Origin: Marinobacter sp. Arc7-DN-1
GTDB taxonomy: Bacteria; Pseudomonadota; Gammaproteobacteria; Pseudomonadales; Oleiphilaceae
Direction: 5' to 3'
Length of the DNA stretch: 64,000 bases
NCBI RefSeq assembly: GCF_003441595.1
Contig: NZ_CP031848.1
Coordinates: forward strand, 3,224,001 to 3,288,000
Part shown: piece after piece, positions 20,901 through 28,608 of the stretch
Numbering within the stretch: the stretch's first letter is position 1
Layout: each line of letters opens with the position of its first letter
Notes under the pieces: model-generated
What the model saw: only the letters and a program-made list of their open reading frames with translations
Databases searched by the model: none
Told to the model about the DNA's origin: nothing
Made by a program: the position numbers and the translations under genes

Positions 20901-21221
20901 GTAGGATTGAAGGGCGTCAAGAGTGCTGGCTGGTGATAACTTCAGGCTCCTGCCTTCGTCAATCCGGCTTACGGAGAAAGGTATGGACTGCCCGCCGGAG
21001 GCCAGGCGGATTTTGGTCTGCAAGTCCGCATCTTCATCGGTAATACGGCGGTTAAAACGGAGCACGATATCTGTTTTCGGGCTGACGTTTGTCTGACCAT
21101 CTGCCGGATAGGAGTAAACCACCAGGCCCGGAGTGGTTTTCTCGTTCATGGTCTGTTCATCCCCGCCGCAGGCCGCGAGCAGCAACGCGGGAATCAGTGC
21201 CAGTGTTTTGTTGTAATTCAT
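17994..21221 (-). CDS. large Ig-like (SbsA/Big_5-type) lipoprotein, partner of the FadL-type porin
   Basis: 1075 aa. The signal peptide ends in a lipobox (LLAAC, lipidated C18). Several repeats follow the bacterial Ig-like pattern of SbsA/Big_5 domains (for example about 30-115 and 505-605, with motifs such as VVLRFNRRI and VILFFDEPL). The C-terminal half is unlike anything I recognise. It starts 12 nt after the FadL-family porin stop, so the two form an operon. An outer-membrane FadL protein followed by a cell-envelope lipoprotein recalls the AupA/AupB alkane-uptake pair of Marinobacter hydrocarbonoclasticus; I cannot confirm homology without an alignment. Confidence 0.7.
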   Translation of the reverse strand: MNYNKTLALIPALLLAACGGDEQTMNEKTTPGLVVYSYPADGQTNVSPKTDIVLRFNRRITDEDADLQTKIRLASGGQSIPFSVSRIDEGRSLKLSPASTLDALQSYTVVFDQPLAAEGGRQIATPNAVGEPGIQFGTRNAFSGIAGLANSAEGFDVAWQVPASGTPFEAMNFSTFRLAMTHPVHPDWKSLGGSIELLDETGEAVPATVLVKGNRITVDPCVAEDPRECGSKNDVLDTGQTYTLRLNNLASQTRPEGERLNREFSFTPRDTGPTVVLQQSAVDSGLAAGETEETATRSVLNGQIINGVTLNSVLQGNAGPSQQTGDLFAELAYAPAFDADEALPLRIARGSVLNSTSLDVRVGGKVPVLDAATGELQTTGNIKVTMLSDASGYLSPNPYTDDINAPRHITLFMDVSMNTENAQPNAALSQDLMGVELRGIALVQDGVLTIDAIGMVEPNLLGQEYTDSTIAFHLEAATDADSVLDAELLRELDSTSPSLVSWMPGGETAIPDTRQSMQRPGDPVILFFDEPLAPDSIETGVSLFADGIPVDALETRLDGTAVILNPKDGLSHGVDYEVVIDGLTDLAGNPATTVPLQFSLDDIGGSSVTRRPALALTTYPGYPCETDHSLLDLSAGVLGQCYSDGGVGDVLPVSTMPSDRPITVVFSKSMDLESIIPGDTFVVEKVSQASNGSITVLESNLPGRLEKSLQRIRFYPDQPWEAGAHYRYTLKSSEDAGTCTNGAYTSICDSDGLALKTDLLEGLNDGGNNNGPDHMVIYFTGAEPLDSVFAPLRNLPVRDTNANFLVDCDSNTNPDCLEPFAHEGSDNDGWAASANSTKLRVRNNQASASPPVIVASTADARVGCETGERCPKNKFIYQTYALNTEVVGPGVYEPTGDEGILVNLYPTQLATTSISVFTELRVFGFIPLQEESITNTQVLRMRYTKDDPACSGPSCSRSGLIPGVITEGDNGQPVFKTRAELMLDAPDMEIPLGGRHDLYGREFVLELEGNITFFDDGRMQIEQRNSNLVDINVRARALGVPGGEIVTIDLPLQIPEQGVYLNFISNPVKEIPAEQ

Positions 21222-21233
21222 GGCAAACCCTCC

Positions 21234-22571
21234 TTAAAACTTCAGGGTGACAGAGCCGCTGACAACATGAACGTCGCCGTCCGCCGTTACGGAAGTTTCG
21301 TTTCCGTCAAAATCCACCAGCGTGAAATCCCGCTCCTGCAATTGCTGGTACTGGTAGCCGATGTCCAGGCGTACCGGATAGGCCAACAGGCGGGTGCGGT
21401 CATAGGTGGCACTCAGACCGAGGCCAACGACAATTTTGTCGGTATCGAGATAGTTGATCTCCGGGTTGCGGGTGGATTTGAGCGGTGACTCCTCATAGGC
21501 AAGGCCGGCGCGCAGGGAGAAGTTTTTGTTGAGTGCGTACTCGGCGCCCACTCTGGGAATCAGGATGTCATCAAACTGAATCCGGTCACCAGGTGCCACG
21601 GAGCCCTGATCCTTAATGGTGTCGCCAGCGAACTGCTGCTCAAGCTCCGACCAGTTCTGCTGTTCGATACTGCCGCCGATACGCCAGCTGTCGCCCCTGT
21701 ACTGGGCGCCAAAACCGAAGGTCTCCGGCTGAAAAGAATCGATGGTAGAGACCGCAAGACTCAGGCCCGGGTCCGGGATGGTCTGGGTCACGATAATGTT
21801 GGAGTCGACCGTGGTTGAGGCAGAGGATTTGGTCCGGTAGGTAAAAGCCGTCTCCCATCCCTGAAAGAAACAATCGCTTTCCGGGCAAAAGGTGCTGCCA
21901 AGATCAATGCTGGTGCCCAGAATGGTCTTCAGGGAAGGTTCGGCATTGACTGCAAGTCGCTCGCGAGTGGTTTCGCCACCCAGAGTGGATACAGCATCCA
22001 GGTTCGCCGTGGCATCAAGCGTTACCCTCACCGACGCACCGGCGGAAATCCCGCGCCAGAGAGGCGTTGCGCCACCGATATTCAGGAACAATGGCTCCTT
22101 GCCATATTGCAGGAATTGGCCGCTTTCCGTGGTCTGCGAATCGAACGCCAGCATCTCCTTGCCGTACTTCTCGACACCGGCGATGAAGCCCAGATAAATC
22201 GGATGTTTGAAGCGGGTCAGCGAGCCAAGGTTGGTCTTCATACCAATCAGCACATGCTGGCTGGGTGAGCTGGAAAGCACATCGCCATTGGCGTTCGGGT
22301 TGGCCGAACGCAGTTCCTGCTCTGAGTGCAGGATGCCGGCCGTCAGCTCGCCTCGCTCGTCTTTGGTCAGGTAGGCCGGGTTGTAGTAGGTGGCGGATAC
22401 CTGATCGTTGAACATGGACAGCGACTGGGCGGTTGCCACATCCACCGGCATGACGCCGTAGGTGGTGCCGAGGTTGCCCATGCTGGCATTTGCCGGGAGA
22501 GAGAGACCTGCTGACAGAGAGGCGATGGCGACGGACAGGGCCCGTACTGAGAGCCGGGAGGAAATAGCCAT
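21234..22571 (-). CDS. FadL/OmpP1-family outer-membrane transporter
   Basis: 445 aa. Signal peptide about 1-30 (cleavage after PANA). A FadL-like beta-barrel follows: an N-terminal plug region, alternating strands throughout, and a C-terminal aromatic residue (VTLKF) as needed for barrel assembly. FadL proteins pass long-chain fatty acids, alkanes or aromatics across the outer membrane. GGAG lies 7 nt before ATG 22571. Just upstream of that Shine-Dalgarno the leader holds AAAAACAA, matching the CA motif bound by Hfq/Crc, so catabolite repression is likely. The lipoprotein gene follows by 12 nt. Confidence 0.85.
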   Translation of the reverse strand: MAISSRLSVRALSVAIASLSAGLSLPANASMGNLGTTYGVMPVDVATAQSLSMFNDQVSATYYNPAYLTKDERGELTAGILHSEQELRSANPNANGDVLSSSPSQHVLIGMKTNLGSLTRFKHPIYLGFIAGVEKYGKEMLAFDSQTTESGQFLQYGKEPLFLNIGGATPLWRGISAGASVRVTLDATANLDAVSTLGGETTRERLAVNAEPSLKTILGTSIDLGSTFCPESDCFFQGWETAFTYRTKSSASTTVDSNIIVTQTIPDPGLSLAVSTIDSFQPETFGFGAQYRGDSWRIGGSIEQQNWSELEQQFAGDTIKDQGSVAPGDRIQFDDILIPRVGAEYALNKNFSLRAGLAYEESPLKSTRNPEINYLDTDKIVVGLGLSATYDRTRLLAYPVRLDIGYQYQQLQERDFTLVDFDGNETSVTADGDVHVVSGSVTLKF

Positions 22572-22591
22572 TGATACACTCCATTACTTCG

Positions 22592-22599
22592 TTGTTTTT
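22592..22599 (-). promoter_or_regulatory. CA motif (Hfq/Crc site) in the FadL-type gene leader
   Basis: The minus strand reads AAAAACAA, fitting AANAANAA, 9 nt upstream of the GGAG Shine-Dalgarno. In Pseudomonas such motifs near the ribosome site recruit Hfq and Crc to block translation. Confidence 0.45.
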
Positions 22600-22875
22600 A
22601 TGCTCGGGCCAAGGCCCGGCCCCTGACGCACGGCTGGTACGCAGGTGGTTCGGGTAATAGTGTATGTGGCTTGTCTTTTCAGGACGTTGGCTTTTTTGAC
22701 ATCGAACAACGTCTTTAGAACCAGCACTGCAAGAGGGAAGACGTAAGTGCGTGTAGTTCTGGGAGAAGATATTCAGCTTACAATGTTGTTAAGGGGATTA
22801 GTCGCGGCTGAGCTCAGGTGCTGGCACAGGAAAGGAGGCCCCAAACCGCCCGAAACGGAGTGCGGAAGTACACTT

Positions 22876-22905
22876 GAAAGAAAAGGTCCCAAGTGCAGGG
22901 CCTTT
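22876..22905 (-). terminator. probable terminator after the PEP-CTERM gene
   Basis: An AAAGG(T)CCC / GGGCCTTT stem with one bulged base and a 7-nt loop. On the minus strand it is followed by TTTTCTTTC. Confidence 0.5.
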
Positions 22906-22942
22906 GAAATTTGTGAGCTTTAATGTGTCAATTAACCCGACA

Positions 22943-23671
22943 CTAATTGGTTCTTATACGTCGCCGTATTGCAACGAGTCCCATTAGCCCTATGCTGAAC
23001 AGCGCCAGGGTTGAGGGTTCAGGTACCTTTACCGGCCCACAATCACGATCGACGCAGTAGGCGGCATCATGAGAGAAGGGAGCAAAGTCGGTGATTGCCG
23101 TCCTTTGGCCATTAGTTTCGCCGTAGGTATAGAGATCAAAATGAAGACCGTAGCCCCCTGCCAGTGATGACGCATCGATCTGAAATACCTGCTTGAACAA
23201 CTCCTCACCGGCAGGTCCAGCCGTATCGTCCTGGACGTTGTAGGAGGCAATTGTGGGCAGGCCGGCAAAACTGAATGCGAGTTGGTAATAGTAGGTATCG
23301 AAGATTCCGTGTGGGGCAAGTTCTCCGCCGTTGGAGACTGATGCGACAGGCGGAGTGCCATATTCGGAGGCGCCAAACAGGGTGGAAAGCGCCGTGCCAT
23401 TTACGGTGACACTGCCAAGGTTAGCCGGATCCCCGATATTCTGGGTCTTGGGCAGTAGCGCGACCGAAAGGTAATAGTCAATAGCTGTATCTACTTCGGT
23501 TGTCTTGCCCAAAGCCCATAGATCAAATGATGAAGTTGTAGTCACGGTGCTCTCTTCTGTACCGCCTACATAGGTGCCGCCATCAATATCCAGTTGTAGT
23601 GTTGGTATGGCAAGCGCAGAGCCCGCTCCCAGCATCCCTGTAACCAAGGCCGCTAAAGTTCCCGTTCTCAT
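22943..23671 (-). CDS. PEP-CTERM sorting-domain protein
   Basis: 242 aa from ATG 23671 (GGAGG 9 nt upstream). Residues 1-21 form a clean signal peptide (ALA cleavage), which supports this start over longer ones. The C-terminus is a complete PEP-CTERM signal: VPEPSTLALF, a hydrophobic helix, then a basic tail RRRIR. Such proteins are cut and anchored by an EpsH/XrtA-type exosortase, usually encoded with exopolysaccharide genes; none is in this window. The central part is beta-rich, of unknown function. Confidence 0.85.
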   Translation of the reverse strand: MRTGTLAALVTGMLGAGSALAIPTLQLDIDGGTYVGGTEESTVTTTSSFDLWALGKTTEVDTAIDYYLSVALLPKTQNIGDPANLGSVTVNGTALSTLFGASEYGTPPVASVSNGGELAPHGIFDTYYYQLAFSFAGLPTIASYNVQDDTAGPAGEELFKQVFQIDASSLAGGYGLHFDLYTYGETNGQRTAITDFAPFSHDAAYCVDRDCGPVKVPEPSTLALFSIGLMGLVAIRRRIRTN

Positions 23672-24315
23672 AGCGACAATCCTCCAAAATTTCATATGCA
23701 TGTCCCAACCAGTCAATGGCGGGTGTCCTGTGGAATACATGCAAAAGCATGACCAGAAACTAGAAGTAACGGAGTTTCAACGGCCTGACTTTACAAGGTA
23801 ATTGCTTGGTAGGTGCTGTGTGTAAAATATGCCGACAAGAATCTGAGCTTTGATGAGTGGTCATGACACCATAACGTGGCCGGTGTTTGTCACCATAAAT
23901 TGGCCGGGTTTTCCAGCCAATAATAGAATGACCAGATATTGTGGTATTAAGCCTTTTAAACAAAAGCGGACATTCAGATTTGGCTCTGAGTGCCTTTTTG
24001 CGAGCCTTCCTGACTAGCGGAGATCATCGACAGTTGTCGCAAAACTTCGTCGACTGAATTCTACAGGGCTTACAAGCCTCTGAAATTTATGAAATAGTGC
24101 TACGGGATGATCTTGGATAAGCGAACCTTGAAATTGCGCCAAAAACGACATTCTACGAATATCTCGATGTAAAAGTTTTCAGAGATTCACTCATAGGTCT
24201 CTGATAATTAAATATAAAGTGGCGTTTTATGCCTTTTCCCGTTGAGGGATATACGTCATTTGTCGTTGAATAAGCTGTTATATGGGCAACCTCAGTAAAA
24301 AATGGAGAATTTTAA
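23672..24315. other. 644-bp non-coding stretch spanning the cassette left end
   Basis: It contains the PEP-CTERM gene leader, the target duplication and left inverted end of the cassette, then about 400 bp of A+T-rich DNA. I see no credible open frame there. Confidence 0.6.
23853..23857 (+). repeat. left target-site duplication (ATGAG) of the mobile cassette
   Basis: ATGAG immediately precedes the left inverted end at 23858. The same five bases directly follow the right end at 31062-31066. Confidence 0.75.
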
Positions 24316-24555
24316 GTGCCAACTGAAAATGTAATCCAAAAAAGTGCCGCACTGCGGGGGAAAGGTAAATTTGACGACGCAATCGAGCTGATCGAGCGCA
24401 GTATCCACAATATTGATCCCGATACTAAAGTTATCGCTTGGCTTGAAGCTTTTCGAGCCGCCAAAGAGAAAGGCGATCAAGCTCTAACAAGAAAGTACGC
24501 TGAGTTAGTTGCGTCTGAGGAACCAGATATGCCCTCTGTTCAAGATTATTTGTGA
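24316..24555 (+). CDS. small TPR-like protein
   Basis: 79 aa with a GTG start; GGAG lies 8 nt upstream. The KGKFDDAIELIERSI segment (about 17-31) and the following helices match one and a half tetratricopeptide-like helical hairpins. There is no signal peptide or membrane segment. The next gene starts 30 nt later, so the two are probably translated from one message. The function is unknown; a protein-interaction role is the only inference. Confidence 0.6.
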   Translation: MPTENVIQKSAALRGKGKFDDAIELIERSIHNIDPDTKVIAWLEAFRAAKEKGDQALTRKYAELVASEEPDMPSVQDYL

Positions 24556-24585
24556 CCATACACTTCATGTGAGGAAGAGCCAGCC

Positions 24586-24990
24586 ATGGATAATAGGTTC
24601 GCGGTCTCGCTGCATGATGTTGACCCTTGGAGGCCAACAGATGAGGAGCGTCAAGAAGAAGTCGTGAAACGGCTAATGGACGAATGCGAAGTGTTGGGTG
24701 AGGCAAAGCCCAGCATCATGACTTTTGGTTTTCGTACTAATAGCTCTACTGCACAAATTGCGAACGATCTGGTCTCTGGCCTATCTCTTCCAGCACTTAT
24801 TAGCTCTGCTGGATATGTCTTAAAGCACCTTGCACCATTAATCATCGAGTACCTGAAAACACGCCCCCAGAAAGAGGTCACGATAGACTACAAAGGGCAT
24901 CGGGTAACAGTGAGAGGCGGTGGTGACGTTGCCAAAGAGCTGCAGAATTTGATTCGAAAAATTGATGAGACAGAGTCCGGTGGAGACTAA
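24586..24990 (+). CDS. unknown protein resembling effector-associated constant component 1 (EACC1)
   Basis: 134 aa. An acidic N-terminal helix region (15-40) leads to a hydrophobic middle (about 62-90, containing LSLPALISSAGYVLKHLAP). A C-terminal beta-hairpin (EVTIDYKGHRVTVRG) and a final helix follow. This order recalls EACC1, a small adaptor described in NTP-dependent conflict systems that pairs with effectors or peptidases. It is a layout resemblance only, with no alignment. No obvious effector gene is adjacent, though a nested IS element lies 1.1 kb downstream. Confidence 0.5.
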   Translation: MDNRFAVSLHDVDPWRPTDEERQEEVVKRLMDECEVLGEAKPSIMTFGFRTNSSTAQIANDLVSGLSLPALISSAGYVLKHLAPLIIEYLKTRPQKEVTIDYKGHRVTVRGGGDVAKELQNLIRKIDETESGGD

Positions 24991-25164
24991 CAGGGCATAT
25001 AACCCATATGAGCGTCACACGGATGGTCTTTCTCCGCTCCCAAGAGGACACCGGTGCGCTAGTCGTTAGCCGGCGTACAACAGTGTGAACTTGAACAGGA
25101 TACTTCTGGTGGCTTGAAGAAGTCCTTAAAGCCACATTCAATAACAGAATTTGGACGATGCCCA

Positions 25165-25689
25165 ATGGATGCTATTATCGAAGTCGATGTTCGGGTTGAT
25201 CAGATAGAACTGAGAAACCAGAGGCCGGTTTTTAGCTCGGATAAATCATACGAAAGGGCGGTGGAAGTATCTGGCCGGTGTCTTATCACTTACCCGTACT
25301 CGATCAGCATAGATGACGAAGTAGATTTGGCGCGTCTACCTGGGGTCGTAGCAATGCGAGGGAGCGATAGGTTTACGAGGCCTCAATCAGATAAAAATGG
25401 CGATATACTCGGTTTCATCCGGTACGAAAAAGCAGGGGAGCCTGTTGGGAATTCTGAAGGTTCTCCAGCTCGATTTGTTATTGAACTTGGTGGTTTTGAC
25501 TTGAATCTTTTGGCATCGTTTGTACCAGCTATAAGGCCGGACGATAAGCTGCAACTCGTATTGACGGTTTTTGGGCTTGAGCACAGTTCTTCGCCCGATG
25601 GATGGCGTTGGCCAAGTTCAACAGTGCAAGATTCAGGAGCGATTCTCGTTTACGACTTTGCAGTCAAAATCGGAAGCCAATCTGACTGA
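25165..25689 (+). CDS. unknown beta-rich protein
   Basis: 174 aa from ATG 25165; a TTG at 25114 would add 17 residues. No signal peptide or membrane helix. It alternates short hydrophobic strands with polar turns (AIIEVDVRVDQIEL, ARFVIELGGFDLN, GAILVYDFAVKIG), which suggests a beta-sandwich. No family was recognised. It lies 174 nt after the EACC1-like gene on the same strand in the A+T-rich cassette. Confidence 0.5.
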   Translation: MDAIIEVDVRVDQIELRNQRPVFSSDKSYERAVEVSGRCLITYPYSISIDDEVDLARLPGVVAMRGSDRFTRPQSDKNGDILGFIRYEKAGEPVGNSEGSPARFVIELGGFDLNLLASFVPAIRPDDKLQLVLTVFGLEHSSSPDGWRWPSSTVQDSGAILVYDFAVKIGSQSD

Positions 25690-26124
25690 GAAGTAGCGCT
25701 TTCTCTATCAGTGGGTGACTAGGTCCAGTGCCACTTCTTCAGCAATGTCCATGCAGTACCACTCCCGTACGATATAGGTTGACTCAGATCCTCATAAATC
25801 TTTCTATTAAAGCAGACAGCAACAACTCGCTGACCATCATTAGTATTGCTTCTGCCATAGCCTTTGAGTCATTCGCAAGGAACATCAGTAGCGCTGTCGC
25901 TAAAAGGAAGACAAAAAATATAAGTAGGGACTTGTGCTTCATTGATCGCAAGCCTTCAACGTTGGGTTGAAAAGATTTGCGATATCTCGAAGCACTGAGT
26001 GGCGATTTCAGGCTGGATATCGGGGGTAGAGTGGTGTTAGCGCCTAACGCATGGCCCCGTGCCAAGATCTATAGTAGAGCATGGAAGGACAGAAGGCGTC
26101 AAATTCTCGGCAGTGGAGCAACAG
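25690..26124. other. 435-bp gap between the cargo gene and the nested IS
   Basis: The only candidate is a weak small membrane-protein frame on the minus strand (25784-25942). The last bases, AACAG (26120-26124), are the target duplication of the nested IS21 element. Confidence 0.5.
25784..25942 (-). CDS. possible small membrane protein
   Basis: 52 aa from ATG 25942 with a GAAGG-like Shine-Dalgarno. One strong hydrophobic helix (SLLIFFVFLLATALLMFLA) is followed by a second helical part. Opposite orientation to its cassette neighbours. Short hydrophobic frames arise by chance, so support is weak. Confidence 0.25.
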   Translation of the reverse strand: MKHKSLLIFFVFLLATALLMFLANDSKAMAEAILMMVSELLLSALIERFMRI

Positions 26125-26185
26125 TGTCAATGGCCATTTATTTTGACCCACCTTTGGCCAATAAAATTGACCCACCTTTCATAGT

Positions 26186-26926
26186 CTAGCCTGTCGTTTT
26201 CTGCTTCAGCCGATAGCTTTCTCCTCCCAGCATAAAGATGTGTGAATGGTGGATGACCCGATCAATGATCGGCACCGCCACGTTGTCGTCGTGGAAGAAC
26301 TCGCCCCAACTGGTGAAGTCCTTGTTGGTGGTGAGGATGATGGACCGGTATTCGTACAGGCTGTTGATCAGCTGGAACAGGTTGTACCGGGCCTGCCGCG
26401 TCATGGGCAGGTAACCCAGTTCATCGATGACCAGCAGGTCGTACTTGGCCAGTTGGCTGACCCGCTTTTTCAGCTCACCCTTCATCTCGGCCAGCTCTAG
26501 TTCTTCCACCAGATCGAGAGCGTTGCGGAACAGCACCCGGTAGCCGGCCTCCACAGCTTTGTGGCCAATGCCGATGGCCAGGTGGGTCTTGCCTACACCG
26601 GGCGGACCGATGAACACCAGGTTGTTTCGCTCGTCGATGAACTGGAAGTCCAGCAAGGCATTGACCTGGCGTTTGGTAATGGTGGTCTGGTGCCGGTAGT
26701 CGAAGCCCTCCAGGCGCTTCTCCGCTGGGAACGCAGCCATTTTCCGGTTCCGGCGGATGCGTTTGTCCTGGCGCTGGGTCAGTTCGTGCTCGGCAAGCCG
26801 GTCCGCGAAGCTGAGATAGGACATCTCGTTGGCTTCAGCCTCGGCCAGCAGGTTGGTCAGTTCGTCGGCGGCCGCGCTCAGGCGCAGGCTGCGGTAACGG
26901 GCCACGGTCTGTTCAAGCTGGCTCAT
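26186..26926 (-). CDS. istB: IS21-family helper ATPase IstB
   Basis: 246 aa, a DnaA/DnaC-like AAA+ ATPase that assembles on target DNA and activates IstA. Walker A GPPGVGKTHLA (about 107-117) and Walker B LLVIDELGY are intact. It overlaps the end of istA by 14 nt, the usual coupled arrangement. Confidence 0.95.
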   Translation of the reverse strand: MSQLEQTVARYRSLRLSAAADELTNLLAEAEANEMSYLSFADRLAEHELTQRQDKRIRRNRKMAAFPAEKRLEGFDYRHQTTITKRQVNALLDFQFIDERNNLVFIGPPGVGKTHLAIGIGHKAVEAGYRVLFRNALDLVEELELAEMKGELKKRVSQLAKYDLLVIDELGYLPMTRQARYNLFQLINSLYEYRSIILTTNKDFTSWGEFFHDDNVAVPIIDRVIHHSHIFMLGGESYRLKQKTTG

Positions 26927-28451
26927 GGGTCACCCCCTGGCCACTGGAGCGGCCAATATGGCGGTAAGCGCTCAGATCCAGTGTTTCTTTTGGTTCCGAT
27001 AGCGGTTCCGGCTGTCGCTCCCGGAGAACGGCGGCCTGGGCTGCTTCCAGATAACTTTGCAGCCGTGTCGCGGTCATGCCGGGACGCTCTGCCAGCGTCG
27101 TAATTAATGCCGGATCCACGGGCGCATGGCGCTTGAGCAGGTCACGGGCAGCCACCAGCTGGTCCTTGTAGATCTTGGGCTCGGAACGCTTGAGCTGTTG
27201 GCACAACCGTGGCCCGATGTCACTGCCGATCAGGTCGTTGATCTTACCCTCAAGGGTGGCCACCCGCTGGGCATGATCCCGGTAGTGGTGGGTGTTCTTG
27301 ATTACCTTGCCTTTATCGGCACACAGAGCATGGCTGGCAATGACTTCCCCTGTGTTCAGGTCGCTGATGTGGAGTTGGCCGCCGGACTCCAGAACGCCCA
27401 CCCGGGCCTGCTGCCAGGCCATGGGCACAGAGTACTTGTTGGCCTTCCAGGCGATCAGGCCGGTCTTGTCGGCTCGACGTGTCTCGTGGGCCACAGATTG
27501 CACGCAAGCTGGTGACAGGTAAGCCTCCAGGTGTTCTCGCTCATCCCGTTCGAAGCGTTCCCGGGGTGGTTCTCCGGTGGTGCCGTGGATGCGGACATTG
27601 GCTACGCTCTCAAGCCAGTCCTGCACGTGCTGGCGCACGTGCTCCTGGTCCCGGAAGACTTCACCGTAGAGGCAATCCTGCTTGACGTACTTCACGCCAG
27701 CTTCCACCTTGCCCTTGCTCTCCGGGTCATAGCCTTCGCAGGCATGGATCCGGAACCCGGCCGTGGTGGCATACTCATGGAACCGTTGGTTTAGCGTCAG
27801 TTCCCGGTACTGCTCGTTGATCACCACCAGCTTGGTCTGATCGTAGACGCACTCCTCTGGCAGGCCACCGAAGTAACGCAGGGCTTCGTCATGGAGCTGG
27901 ATAAACGTCTGGGTATCCAGCGGGCGGAAGGCCAGACCCACGTACATCAGCCGTGAGAAGGACAGCACGAACACCACGAAGTGGAGAATCCGCTCTTCGC
28001 CACCGATCAGCACGCCGCGCAACTCACCCGGATCCACCTGACACTGAACACCCGGCACATCGTCCAGAATGGGTTCGTAGTAGCGCATCTGGGCCGAGGC
28101 CACTTCCTCCTTAAGCACCCGCACATAGCGTCGGATGGTGCGATCCGAGGCCGACAACTCGCCAACCCTCTCTTGCAGCTTGCGGGCAATCTTGACGGCG
28201 CTGAGCTTGGGAAACTGCTGGAGCAAATGCACCAGATAATCCCGGTGATCATCGAGTCGCTTGCTCCGCGAGGGGTCTGCAAACCGTTCTGAAATCGCAT
28301 CCACCTCCATCCGCAGGTACTTGCGAACGGTATTGCGGGACAACCCCAGTTCCTGACTGATGGCGCGGATCGACAGCCCTTTGCCGTTATCGTGCAGTGC
28401 CTTGATCTTGTGTATCACAACCCACTCCTTCACTGACATGCCCCCGGCCAT
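26913..28451 (-). CDS. istA: IS21-family transposase IstA
   Basis: 512 aa. The N-terminal helix-turn-helix (LSIRAISQELGLSRNTVRKYL) is followed by a DDE integrase core, with the first Asp in CQVDPGEL, the second around VYDQTKLV and the Glu in ESKGKVEAGVKY. It appears full length and intact. An in-frame ATG four codons on (28439) is an equally possible start. Confidence 0.94.
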   Translation of the reverse strand: MAGGMSVKEWVVIHKIKALHDNGKGLSIRAISQELGLSRNTVRKYLRMEVDAISERFADPSRSKRLDDHRDYLVHLLQQFPKLSAVKIARKLQERVGELSASDRTIRRYVRVLKEEVASAQMRYYEPILDDVPGVQCQVDPGELRGVLIGGEERILHFVVFVLSFSRLMYVGLAFRPLDTQTFIQLHDEALRYFGGLPEECVYDQTKLVVINEQYRELTLNQRFHEYATTAGFRIHACEGYDPESKGKVEAGVKYVKQDCLYGEVFRDQEHVRQHVQDWLESVANVRIHGTTGEPPRERFERDEREHLEAYLSPACVQSVAHETRRADKTGLIAWKANKYSVPMAWQQARVGVLESGGQLHISDLNTGEVIASHALCADKGKVIKNTHHYRDHAQRVATLEGKINDLIGSDIGPRLCQQLKRSEPKIYKDQLVAARDLLKRHAPVDPALITTLAERPGMTATRLQSYLEAAQAAVLRERQPEPLSEPKETLDLSAYRHIGRSSGQGVTHEPA

Positions 28452-28608
28452 GGATAAAAGCGGGGGACAGTAGCTGGTTCTGTGGCCTGACGGCCACCCG
28501 GGGGTGGGTCAAAATTAATGGCCAGTAGTGGGTCATTTTAATTGGCCACTAACAAACAGCCAGAGAAGTAACTACACTGTTCGACAAAGCCCACGAAAGG
28601 AAAATGCA

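Larger units (their letters stand above)
22572..22942. other. 371-bp intergenic region upstream of the FadL-type gene
   Basis: No protein gene seen. It holds the leader with the CA motif (22592-22599), a CGGGCC/GGCCCG hairpin (about 22605-22618), a 7-bp inverted repeat GACGTTG/CAACGTC (22683-22689 and 22707-22713), and the terminator of the PEP-CTERM gene (22876-22905). Confidence 0.6.
26125..28554 (-). mobile_element. IS21-family insertion sequence, complete
   Basis: The ends are TGTCAATGGCC (left) and TGTTAGTGGCC (right, minus strand), each followed by a second copy of a TGGCCA...TGACCCACC unit, the repeated-end structure of IS21 elements. A perfect 5-bp duplication AACAG flanks it (26120-26124; 28555-28559). 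Intact istA and istB lie inside. It interrupts the larger cassette and is G+C-richer than the cargo around it. Confidence 0.92.

Noticed and set aside
24239..25080. Integron-cassette look: small unknown genes with GTTATA/TATAAC- and GTTAGCC-like sequences between them
   Set aside because: The sites do not match the GTTRRRY/RYYYAAC consensus, no paired attC stem can be drawn, no integrase is present, and the first two genes are only 30 nt apart.
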